DNA of 41,798 bases, taken from positions 1 to 41,798 of the forward strand of contig NZ_JAHXGQ010000022.1 of the NCBI RefSeq assembly GCF_019375475.1. The letters run 5' to 3'. Under the pieces are notes generated by a model that was not told the origin of the DNA, did not search any database, and worked only from the letters and a program-made list of their open reading frames with translations. This DNA is from Saccharothrix obliqua. Lineage in GTDB: Bacteria; Actinomycetota; Actinomycetes; Mycobacteriales; Pseudonocardiaceae. Shown here one piece after another: positions 7,662 through 13,766 of this stretch. The position numbers were made by a program, and so were the translations under genes. The stretch's first letter is position 1. The number at the start of each line of letters is the position of its first letter.

Positions 7662-8042
7662 CTAGGTCATGAGAGCCCCCTGCCGAACTTGTGGGGGCAG
7701 CGGCGCTTCGTCGACGTGACGCAGGCCGACCGCGACCAAGGCGGCGATCACCTCGCCGATCGAATGCCGAGTGCTGGCCACCAACTCGTCCACCACGTTC
7801 CGGACCGGCCGGGGAAGCCGCGTCCAGGTGGTCACCGTGTTCTGCGAGGGGAAAGACGCGAACACAGCCTCGTTGACGTGCCGGAGTCCTGCCACAGCCA
7901 ACGCGGCGACGACCTCGCCGAGTAGGCCAGGGTGAGCAGACACGAGCACGTCGACGTCCGCCCGCACCGGCTGGGGAAGCCTCGTGCGGGCGGAGGCCCG
8001 GTCGCCCTTGCTGGGCCGACCGAGCGGCCGCTTCGTGCTCAT
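7662..8042 (-). CDS. Tandem ribbon-helix-helix DNA-binding protein
   Basis: 126 residues from ATG 8042 (ATG 8051 is an alternative). A basic N-terminus with GRPSKGDR, resembling an AT-hook, leads into two near-identical modules of about 42 residues (about 17-58 and 71-113). Each runs RLPxPVRxxVDxLV...GEV(V/I)AAL(A/V)xxGLRHV(N/D)EA, that is, a short beta strand and two helices. The same plan (LP..V...L...SEI..ALI.VGL.NV) appears in the partition protein at 32280. A fused pair would act as a single-chain pseudo-dimer and bind DNA as a repressor. It lies directly upstream of the hairpin-rich leader and rep, so a copy-control role is plausible. Confidence 0.6.
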   Translation of the reverse strand: MSTKRPLGRPSKGDRASARTRLPQPVRADVDVLVSAHPGLLGEVVAALAVAGLRHVNEAVFASFPSQNTVTTWTRLPRPVRNVVDELVASTRHSIGEVIAALVAVGLRHVDEAPLPPQVRQGALMT

Positions 8043-8246
8043 GCCGAACATCTAACACCGTCCCTGTGGCAGGTAGCCAGCGACACGCCGGTTCTTTCGA
8101 TCCCCTATACATTGCGTAACCGAGCAGGCCATCTACGCAGCTCAGGCAGCTTTCGTCTAGTGAAACAGGACCGCCTGTTGTCATATGTAGAACACCGAAT
8201 TGACGGCGTTCTATAACACAGGTAATTGCTATCGGAACGACGTCAG
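8043..8246. other. Low-GC intergenic region upstream of the RHH gene
   Basis: This stretch has lower GC than its neighbours, as expected for a promoter of the minus-strand RHH gene. It holds an imperfect inverted repeat TAGAAC/GTTCTA around 8188-8213. No gene is seen. Confidence 0.45.
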
Positions 8247-9095
8247 CTAGGCGTTGGGGGAGTCCAGGGTGATCACGACGCTGTGGTCCGGCATGTCCGC
8301 CGTGACGCTGTAGACGCAGGCCGGGTTCAACCAGCTCAACGGACCGCCGCCGAGCACGTGGGCCGTCTTCGACAGGCCTGTGCCCGCGGCCGCAGCGAAC
8401 CAGGAGTCGCCGTCTGCCCAAAGCCGCCACGGAAGGCCAGGGACAACTTGGAGAGTGCTTCCTACTCCTTGGCCCGGTGCGTAGTCGACGGCAAGATCCT
8501 CGATCTCGTAGGTGCGCTGGTGAGTTCCTACGCCGAAGAAGGCCAAGCCAAGGTCAACCGGATGGTTCGGGGTTGAGGGGAGGGTGACTCTGGCTTGCCG
8601 CTCGAACAGGGCGGTCGACTTGCTCCTGTGACCTTCGACCGTACGCACGTGCTGGAACCCGGCGCGCTCGTAGTAGGTGTGCAGGTCGGTGTTGCTGGTC
8701 CAGGCGTCCAGTCGAATCCAGGCACGTCCCTCGCGCAATGCGATCTTGTTGGCGTGTTCGAGCAGGAGGGCTCCAACACCGGTACCCGTCGCTCGCGGCC
8801 AGGTGATCATGCGGTGCACGATGACCGACTCGGCGAGTTCCTGTTCGTTCCACAGGCCGGGGTTAGTCCAGGTGTCGACGGCGATGGTTCCCGAGAGCTC
8901 ACCCTGCTCGTCGACAGCCACGTAGGTCTGGCCAGCGGCGATGCTCGCGCGCACGCGGTCAGCGAAGCCTTCGACGGTCAGTCCGACCTGCCACTGGTCG
9001 GATCCTCGACCGGCAAGCCAGGTGATGCGTTCCTGGCGCATGGACACGATGGCGTCCAGGTCTGCCGGGATGGCGGGCCGAATGTCGAAGCTCAC
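8247..9095 (-). CDS. GNAT-family N-acetyltransferase with extra C-terminal domain
   Basis: 282 residues from GTG 9095, whose GTGA overlaps the stop of the GntR gene, so the two are translationally coupled. Residues about 1-165 are a GNAT fold: IRPAIPADLDAIVSM at the start and RATGTGVGALLLEHA as the acetyl-CoA-binding loop and helix, ending with YYERAGFQHV. The remaining 115 residues (FFGVGTHQRTYEIEDLAVDY...) match nothing I recognise and look like a second, beta-rich domain. Substrate unknown. Pairing with a GntR repressor suggests a ligand-controlled or transfer-linked role, for example small-molecule or tRNA acetylation. Confidence 0.75.
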   Translation of the reverse strand: MSFDIRPAIPADLDAIVSMRQERITWLAGRGSDQWQVGLTVEGFADRVRASIAAGQTYVAVDEQGELSGTIAVDTWTNPGLWNEQELAESVIVHRMITWPRATGTGVGALLLEHANKIALREGRAWIRLDAWTSNTDLHTYYERAGFQHVRTVEGHRSKSTALFERQARVTLPSTPNHPVDLGLAFFGVGTHQRTYEIEDLAVDYAPGQGVGSTLQVVPGLPWRLWADGDSWFAAAAGTGLSKTAHVLGGGPLSWLNPACVYSVTADMPDHSVVITLDSPNA

Positions 9096-9901
9096 TTGAC
9101 CTCGCCCTTCGTGTTCTGCGCTTGAGTGTTCCGGATGACGACGAGACCGGCTTCGTCGCCCTGCTCCCACACGATTCGAACGCGCTCACCGAGGCGCACG
9201 ACGCGCACGACGCGCGTCACGCGCTCAGTCGTCGCCGCGGTGCGGGTTTGCACGAGCAGAGGCGAGCCGACGGTGACCGACAGGTCAGCCGCGTCCTCGG
9301 GGCCGGCGCTCTCATAAGCGATCTCGTCGCTGATGGAGACCTCGATGACACCCCGGTCACGCAGGCGCCGCATGGTGCCTTCGGCGATGTCGTGGGGGGA
9401 GTCGATGCCGGTTTCCTTGGCCAAGTCGAGGGAGAAGTAGCTGGTCTCACGGCTGAAGGGCTCACCGTCGACGAGCTGGTGCAGGGTGCGATGGACCACG
9501 AGTTCGTCGTGCGCGACGCCTAGGCGGTCGGCGACGTCCGGTGGCGCGATTTCGATCTTCATGTGGAACCGCTTGCTCGGCGTGCGCCCGTTGCGGATCG
9601 CGGATTCTTCGAAGGTGTCGCGGCCTTGAATCGGGCGATCGGGCCTTAGCGCGTCGGTGGCGTAGTGAGTGAACCGGCTGGTGGAGCGCACGATGGTGCC
9701 ACGCTTGCCGTCGAGATAGCCGGTGTAGAGCAGGCCCTGCGTAGTCAGCTCGCTGATAGCGCGACGAATCGTGATCTGACTGACCTGGAACTCGTCGGCG
9801 AGATCGACTTGGGGGGGTAGGGCGGTTCCCGGCGGGTAGACGCCGTTCGCGATGCGCTCGCGCAGCGTCTCCATGACCACCTCGTATGCGTGCCGAGCCA
9901 C
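9092..9901 (-). CDS. GntR-family repressor (HutC/KorSA-like, UTRA domain)
   Basis: 269 residues from GTG 9901, with GAGGGG six bases upstream. The frame is open further upstream, including ATG 9940, but that codon lies inside an operator. Residues 1-60 are the GntR winged helix (ALPPQVDLADEFQVSQITIR as core HTH), and about 90-260 are a UTRA effector-binding domain. KorSA/KorA proteins of actinomycete conjugative elements belong to this family and repress transfer genes. Two identical TTGTGTATGCACAA operators (9932-9947 and 9988-10001) in the divergent promoter region suggest that it controls itself and the transfer operon that starts at 10092. Confidence 0.8.
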   Translation of the reverse strand: MARHAYEVVMETLRERIANGVYPPGTALPPQVDLADEFQVSQITIRRAISELTTQGLLYTGYLDGKRGTIVRSTSRFTHYATDALRPDRPIQGRDTFEESAIRNGRTPSKRFHMKIEIAPPDVADRLGVAHDELVVHRTLHQLVDGEPFSRETSYFSLDLAKETGIDSPHDIAEGTMRRLRDRGVIEVSISDEIAYESAGPEDAADLSVTVGSPLLVQTRTAATTERVTRVVRVVRLGERVRIVWEQGDEAGLVVIRNTQAQNTKGEVK

Positions 9902-9931
9902 CTGGTTCCCCTCGTGATCACCTCTTCGAGC

Positions 9932-9947
9932 CTTGTGCATACACAAG
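9932..9947. promoter_or_regulatory. Operator 1 for the GntR repressor
   Basis: CTTGTGCATACACAAG is an imperfect palindrome; its core is the reverse complement of the site at 9988. Centres are 55 bp apart, close to five helical turns, which would suit cooperative binding. Confidence 0.65.
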
Positions 9948-9987
9948 CACCTCCCTTCGCGCTTGACAACCTGGCCGCTTGCTGTTG

Positions 9988-10001
9988 TTGTGTATGCACA
10001 A
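9988..10001. promoter_or_regulatory. Operator 2 for the GntR repressor
   Basis: TTGTGTATGCACAA lies downstream of a TTGACA hexamer (9963-9968) on the plus strand, so it overlaps the probable promoter of the transfer operon. Confidence 0.65.
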
Positions 10002-10027
10002 GCTACACGGGATACATCACAACGCAA

Positions 10028-10059
10028 GAGGCCCCATCGGGGGCAACCGATGGGGCCTC
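10028..10059 (+). terminator. Strong hairpin in transfer-operon leader
   Basis: GAGGCCCCATCGG (10028-10040) pairs with CCGATGGGGCCTC (10047-10059) around a 6-nt loop. No T-run follows, so it may be an attenuator or stabilising leader hairpin instead of a terminator. Confidence 0.5.
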
Positions 10060-10091
10060 AGTACGACCGCCACCTTGGAGAGAGATCGGCC

Positions 10092-10457
10092 GTGGAACGA
10101 ATTATCGCAGGTCAAGGAGTACGACGTGCACGTCGTGTGATCAGCACAAAGCCACACCCGATGGACTCGCCCGCGGAGTCCTTGCCGTGGGTCGAACCGA
10201 CGTTCGAGGACCTCGAAGCCCTCACGTTGCACCTTCGCTTGCAGCAGATGGGCTCGGTGCACAGCGGGCAGCTCGACGCGGCGCTGGACCGGCGCTTGGA
10301 GTCGCTGCTGTTGCTGGAGGCCGGGATCGCCGCCGCCGGTGGCCGCCGCGACAGGCTGGCCGTTCGACTGGCACGACGACTGATCAACCGAACGGTGACC
10401 GAGTTCCTACAGGGATCCACTCCCAGCAAAACCGCTGCTCAGGCGGTGTCCGCATGA
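10092..10457 (+). CDS. Hypothetical first gene of the transfer operon
   Basis: 121 residues from GTG 10092, preceded by GGAGAGA at 10077-10083. ATG 10161, just after a TGATCAGCACAAA motif, is a possible alternative start. The protein is soluble, Leu/Arg/Ala-rich and helical (FEDLEALTLHLRLQQ...RLESLLLLEAGIA...RLAVRLARRLIN). Its stop overlaps the next ATG (ATGA). A 16-bp palindrome sits inside its 5-prime part. Function unknown; its place suggests a regulatory or structural part of the transfer module. Confidence 0.6.
   Translation: MERIIAGQGVRRARRVISTKPHPMDSPAESLPWVEPTFEDLEALTLHLRLQQMGSVHSGQLDAALDRRLESLLLLEAGIAAAGGRRDRLAVRLARRLINRTVTEFLQGSTPSKTAAQAVSA
10121..10136. promoter_or_regulatory. 16-bp perfect palindrome
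   Basis: ACGACGTGCACGTCGT is perfectly symmetric and lies between the two possible starts of the first transfer-operon gene. It may be an operator. Confidence 0.4.
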
Positions 10458-10741
10458 GCCCGCGGCACTCGCGCAGCCGTGCGGCACAGGAGTTCCCTGT
10501 GCCCTCGGAGCGTCAGCAGGCCCGCCGGATCGCGCTGATCGTGCTGGGGCTGCTGCTGATGGGAGGCGTTCTGGCGGTGTTGGGGCTGGGCTACGGCACC
10601 CCGTCGCCGGTGCTGCTGGCCGTGGCGGGCGCGTCGTTCGCCGGGGCCGTGCTGGGGCTGTGCGGACAGCCGTCGACCAAGTCCACGCATCGCGCTGATC
10701 AGGACACCCAGGGCGAGGCATCCGGGAGGGAACGGACATGA
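10454..10741 (+). CDS. Small two-helix membrane protein
   Basis: 95 residues, overlapping its neighbours by ATGA on both sides. Residues about 25-47 (RIALIVLGLLLMGGVLAVLGLG) and 52-68 (VLLAVAGASFAGAVLGL) are hydrophobic. The N-terminus is basic and the C-terminus polar. Small membrane proteins of this kind (Spd proteins) accompany TraB-type transfer in actinomycetes; assignment to that group rests on context only. Confidence 0.65.
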   Translation: MSPRHSRSRAAQEFPVPSERQQARRIALIVLGLLLMGGVLAVLGLGYGTPSPVLLAVAGASFAGAVLGLCGQPSTKSTHRADQDTQGEASGRERT

Positions 10742-10944
10742 CCACGACCGGGTGCTCCCACATGCAGGAGATGGAGTTGCTGGCGGCTGCCAGCGACGCC
10801 CGGCTGCGCAGCCGGGCGTCCGTGGCATCGATGGAGTCGCTGCGCGACCTCGGGGCCCAGATCGCCCAGCGATGCCGCCAGGAGTGCGGTTCCGGCTCCC
10901 CGTACATCGGGCAGGCCGACGCCGAGGAGAACGAGCCGACATGA
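10738..10944 (+). CDS. Small hypothetical protein
   Basis: 68 residues, helical and polar, with two cysteines (RCRQEC). It overlaps both neighbours by ATGA, which shows it is translated as part of the operon. Function unknown. Confidence 0.6.
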   Translation: MTTTGCSHMQEMELLAAASDARLRSRASVASMESLRDLGAQIAQRCRQECGSGSPYIGQADAEENEPT

Positions 10945-12014
10945 GCAACGGCACCATTAACGGCGTTCTTCCGGCGACTGCGCCCGCCGTGACGGGGTTG
11001 CCGCAGCAGCAGGGCAGCCATGACGAGGCGCTGCTCAGGGAGAACACCGCCCCGACCCCGGTGGCGGCCGACACGGCACCGGACGCAGTGCCGACCGATC
11101 GGGTCGAGCGGTCCGGGCGACGCTGGTTCCGGCGCACGCCCCGAGCCGCCGAGCCCGGCGCGACCAAGCCGACCCGACGGGTGCGCCGGCTTCGGGCGGA
11201 GCAGGCCGAACGGCATGACCTGCGCATGATGCAAGGCGACTCGGTGTGGGTCGAGGCGGAGTCGCCGCGGGCGATACGGGAGCGGATGAAGTCCGCCGAC
11301 GCGGAGCGGCTGCACAAGCAGCAGCGTCACCCCGCGCGGCAGGCGCTCACGGCGGCGCGGTGGCGGCGCAACATCACCCTGACCGCCGGGTTCGGCCTGG
11401 TGCTGGCGCTGTCGGTGTCCACGGCGAACGTGCAGGACACGGTCGCCGGCGACGCCGAGCCGGGCAGCGGCCGGTGGTTGTTCGCGTGGACGGTCGAGCC
11501 GGCCATCGCGATCCTGCTGCTGAGCCTGTTCGCCTACCAGGCGTTCATGGCCACGCGCGGCGAGGTCGTGGAAGACCCGTGGATCCGGCGCGCAGAGAAG
11601 GCGCTGCTGGCCACCACCTTCACCCTCAATACCTGGAACTACCTGCCGTTGATCGGCGTGGAGCTGGAACCGTTCGACCCCGTCGCCCTGGTCGCGCACG
11701 GCGTCTGGCCGATCCTCGCCGTGCTGATCGTCAACACGCTGCCCCGGATCTGGGCAGGGTTCGCCGACCTGGACCACGGCGGCCCGGTGGCCGATCCCGA
11801 GCTGGTCGAGGCCCTGGAGCTGGTGCGCGGCTGGATGGTCGCCAAGCGGCTGCCGGTCAACCCGACCCGCGTCCAGGTCGAGCGCGAGCTGCGGGCCTGG
11901 GTCGCTGACGGCGGCCGTCTCGAAGCGTGGGGCAACGCCAAGAAGACCGGGCCGGGCACCCGCCTCGCCCAGCGGGTCCACCGCTGCCTCACCGGCCGCA
12001 CTGAACTTCTCTGA
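10941..12014 (+). CDS. Four-helix membrane protein, Spd-like
   Basis: 357 residues. A long basic cytoplasmic N-terminus (about 1-143, with RRWFRRTPRA and RRVRRLRAEQ) precedes four predicted membrane helices (about 145-163, 179-203, 219-240, 248-268) and a soluble helical C-terminus. It resembles DUF2637-like spread proteins of actinomycete plasmids in layout. It starts within the stop of the previous gene and ends at the TGA of a TGATCAGCACAAA motif. It probably helps the FtsK-like ATPase at the membrane. Confidence 0.65.
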   Translation: MSNGTINGVLPATAPAVTGLPQQQGSHDEALLRENTAPTPVAADTAPDAVPTDRVERSGRRWFRRTPRAAEPGATKPTRRVRRLRAEQAERHDLRMMQGDSVWVEAESPRAIRERMKSADAERLHKQQRHPARQALTAARWRRNITLTAGFGLVLALSVSTANVQDTVAGDAEPGSGRWLFAWTVEPAIAILLLSLFAYQAFMATRGEVVEDPWIRRAEKALLATTFTLNTWNYLPLIGVELEPFDPVALVAHGVWPILAVLIVNTLPRIWAGFADLDHGGPVADPELVEALELVRGWMVAKRLPVNPTRVQVERELRAWVADGGRLEAWGNAKKTGPGTRLAQRVHRCLTGRTELL

Positions 12015-12025
12015 TCAGCACAAAC
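12012..12025 (+). promoter_or_regulatory. TGATCA intergenic motif joined to a stop codon
   Basis: TGATCAGCACAAAC: its TGA is the stop codon of the membrane protein, and the next gene's AGGAGG follows at once. Confidence 0.5.
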
Positions 12026-12041
12026 ACAGGAGGAACGAACT

Positions 12042-12368
12042 GTGAGCAAGCTGACCACGGCCGAGGAGGCCGTCAACTTCTGGGCCCCGGAGGGCGCGCG
12101 GATCGACCGGATGCTGTCCGACCTGGACGACCTGCTGCCGCAGATCGTCGACGGCGCGTCCCCGATCACCGGCGACACCCGCGAGGACGTCGAGGAGGCG
12201 CTCACGCAGGCCCGGCTGGCGATGGACACCGTCCTCGGCGCCTACGCCCGCGTGCTGCACCACGAGAAGACGCTGGTCCAGCAGTACCAGCCGCACGGCG
12301 CGGTACAGGTCGTGCACCGCAACGGGCAGGGCGGTTACCCGCCCCAGGGTCAGCCGCGCTGGCAGTAG
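12042..12368 (+). CDS. Small acidic hypothetical protein
   Basis: 108 residues from GTG 12042 behind a strong AGGAGG. The first 85 residues are acidic and helical (LSDLDDLLPQIVDG, DVEEALTQARLAMDTVLGAY). The tail is Gln/Gly/Pro-rich and flexible. The helical-hairpin-like body recalls small secreted or adaptor proteins, but no family is recognised. Operon member. Confidence 0.6.
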   Translation: MSKLTTAEEAVNFWAPEGARIDRMLSDLDDLLPQIVDGASPITGDTREDVEEALTQARLAMDTVLGAYARVLHHEKTLVQQYQPHGAVQVVHRNGQGGYPPQGQPRWQ

Positions 12369-12412
12369 CAGCCCGATCAACGAGTGAACCCGCTGGAAGG
12401 AGGTGGTGACCG

Positions 12413-13684
12413 GTGACCCAGGTGGACGAGCGGCCCCAGGCCGGGCCTGCGGAGGAGAACTCGAGCGGCGGGCTGGTGGCGTCACGGGCGTCGCTGCTGG
12501 CCGCCGGGTCGGGCACCGCGGCGACCGCGACCACGGTGGGCCTGCAGTTCGGGCCCACCGGGCTGGTCGTGGCCGGTGCGGTCGCCGCCGGCACCGCAGT
12601 CGGCGCGGCGGCGGTGCGGCGGTTCGCGCCGCGCACCGCCGAGCGGCTGGGCCTGCGTCGTCCGACCGGGACGCCGTCCCGGTCGGCGGCAGGCGGCCGG
12701 GCCGGTCGGCGCGGCGGCGCGGGCGGTGAGCGTAAGGGCGGCCGGGGCCTGCTGGGCGCGAACCGGCGGATCGCCGGTGGCGCTCCTCGGCGTGGTGCCG
12801 AGGCCAACGCGGCTGGTCGCCGGGGTCTGCTCGGCGGCCGCCAGGGCGCCGGGCCGAAGCGCGGTGTGCTCGGCCGGGGAACCAGGCCGAACGGCAGGTC
12901 GTCGACCAGGCCGGCGGGCCGCGGGCTGCTCGGCAAGGGCCGCGGCACGGGCGCTGGCCCTGCGGGGCGTCGCCGTGGCACCGGTCGTCCGGCCGGAACC
13001 GGCCGACGTCCCGGCGGCACCGGGCCGACCGGTGGGAAGAAGGGCGGCGGCCTGTTCGGTCGGCGCAAGCCCAAGGGCGGGTCGACCGGCGGGACTGGCG
13101 GCGGGTCCGGCGGCGGCCGTGGCGGCAAGCGCGGTCCGGGTCTGCTCAAGCGCCGCCCCCGCAAGGACAAGGTGCTGGTCTGCGACCGCGACCCGCGCGG
13201 CTGGGAGAAGACCCGTGTCCGGGGCAACAAGGACGCCGGATGGCGTCGGGTGCCGGTCGACGCGACGAGCACCGACAACTTCGGCTCCGCCAGGGAGCCG
13301 GAGGCAGCAGCAAGCACGAGTTGGGAAGGAATCACCATGCCGAACCCCTTCGACAGCCACAACGAGGCGCTGGCCACCGCGACCAGCAACCTCGACATCG
13401 AGAACGCCCGCGCGCTGATCGACTGGGTCGACAACGCGCCCGGCGCGGCCGAGACGCAGGCCGCGATGTGGAACGGGCACGCCCACAAGATCCAGGAGCA
13501 GATCCTCGTCGCGGGCGAGTTCGCCGAGGCGCTGCACGACTTCGCCGCCACGCAGGCCCGCCAGGCCGAGCGCATCCGGGAGGTGGGCACCACGTTCCGC
13601 CGCGCCCACGCCGAGGAGCTGCGCCGGATCAACGAGCCCAAGCCCGGCGAGGACAAGTGGGACATCAGCAAGAACCGCCCGTAG
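12413..13684 (+). CDS. Gly/Arg-rich basic protein fused in frame to MPNPF helical module
   Basis: 423 residues from GTG 12413 with GGAAGGAGG upstream. Residues about 20-70 include a short hydrophobic, Ala/Gly-rich segment, possibly membrane-inserting. Residues 80-250 are an unusually basic Gly/Arg/Lys low-complexity region with repeated LLG(G/K)R-type words, likely to bind nucleic acid. A small conserved segment follows (KVLVCDRDPRGWEKTRVRGN), then, without a stop, the 115-residue module described at 13337. The internal ATG has its own ribosome binding site, so two products from one frame are likely. Lies two genes upstream of nothing but the FtsK ATPase in the same operon. Confidence 0.6.
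   Translation: MTQVDERPQAGPAEENSSGGLVASRASLLAAGSGTAATATTVGLQFGPTGLVVAGAVAAGTAVGAAAVRRFAPRTAERLGLRRPTGTPSRSAAGGRAGRRGGAGGERKGGRGLLGANRRIAGGAPRRGAEANAAGRRGLLGGRQGAGPKRGVLGRGTRPNGRSSTRPAGRGLLGKGRGTGAGPAGRRRGTGRPAGTGRRPGGTGPTGGKKGGGLFGRRKPKGGSTGGTGGGSGGGRGGKRGPGLLKRRPRKDKVLVCDRDPRGWEKTRVRGNKDAGWRRVPVDATSTDNFGSAREPEAAASTSWEGITMPNPFDSHNEALATATSNLDIENARALIDWVDNAPGAAETQAAMWNGHAHKIQEQILVAGEFAEALHDFAATQARQAERIREVGTTFRRAHAEELRRINEPKPGEDKWDISKNRP
13337..13684 (+). CDS. MPNPF helical module, internal in-frame start
   Basis: 115 residues from ATG 13337, with GGAAGGA at 13324-13330. It is in frame with the larger basic protein. The sequence is nearly all helix (NARALIDWVDNAPGAAE, EFAEALHDFAATQARQAERI, FRRAHAEELRRI) and ends in GEDKWDISKN. 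The N-terminal module of the kinase-like protein at 16504 is near-identical along its whole length and starts with the same MPNPF behind its own ribosome binding site. That conservation of the start supports independent translation. The size and helical make-up recall WXG100-type export partners, but no WXG is present. Confidence 0.55.
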   Translation: MPNPFDSHNEALATATSNLDIENARALIDWVDNAPGAAETQAAMWNGHAHKIQEQILVAGEFAEALHDFAATQARQAERIREVGTTFRRAHAEELRRINEPKPGEDKWDISKNRP

Positions 13685-13694
13685 CTGCGGTGGT

Positions 13695-13726
13695 GCCCGT
13701 CCGGCCCCTGATCAGGCCGGACGGGC
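13695..13726 (+). terminator. 12-bp stem hairpin before ftsK-like gene
   Basis: GCCCGTCCGGCC (13695-13706) pairs with GGCCGGACGGGC (13715-13726). The 8-nt loop CCTGATCA carries the recurrent TGATCA word. Probably an attenuator or mRNA-processing hairpin inside the operon. Confidence 0.6.
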
Positions 13727-13766
13727 GCACCGGCACCTCGAGACCCACCGTGAGGAGAGCAGGACC

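Noticed and set aside
12413..13336. Histone- or Lsr2-like nucleoid protein
   Set aside because: The basic region is Gly/Arg low complexity without the folded Lsr2 dimer or AT-hook order; nucleic-acid binding is possible but the family is not supported.
13337..13684. WXG100/ESX substrate
   Set aside because: Length and helicity fit, but there is no WXG turn and no YxxxD/E export motif at the C-terminus; kept only as an analogy.
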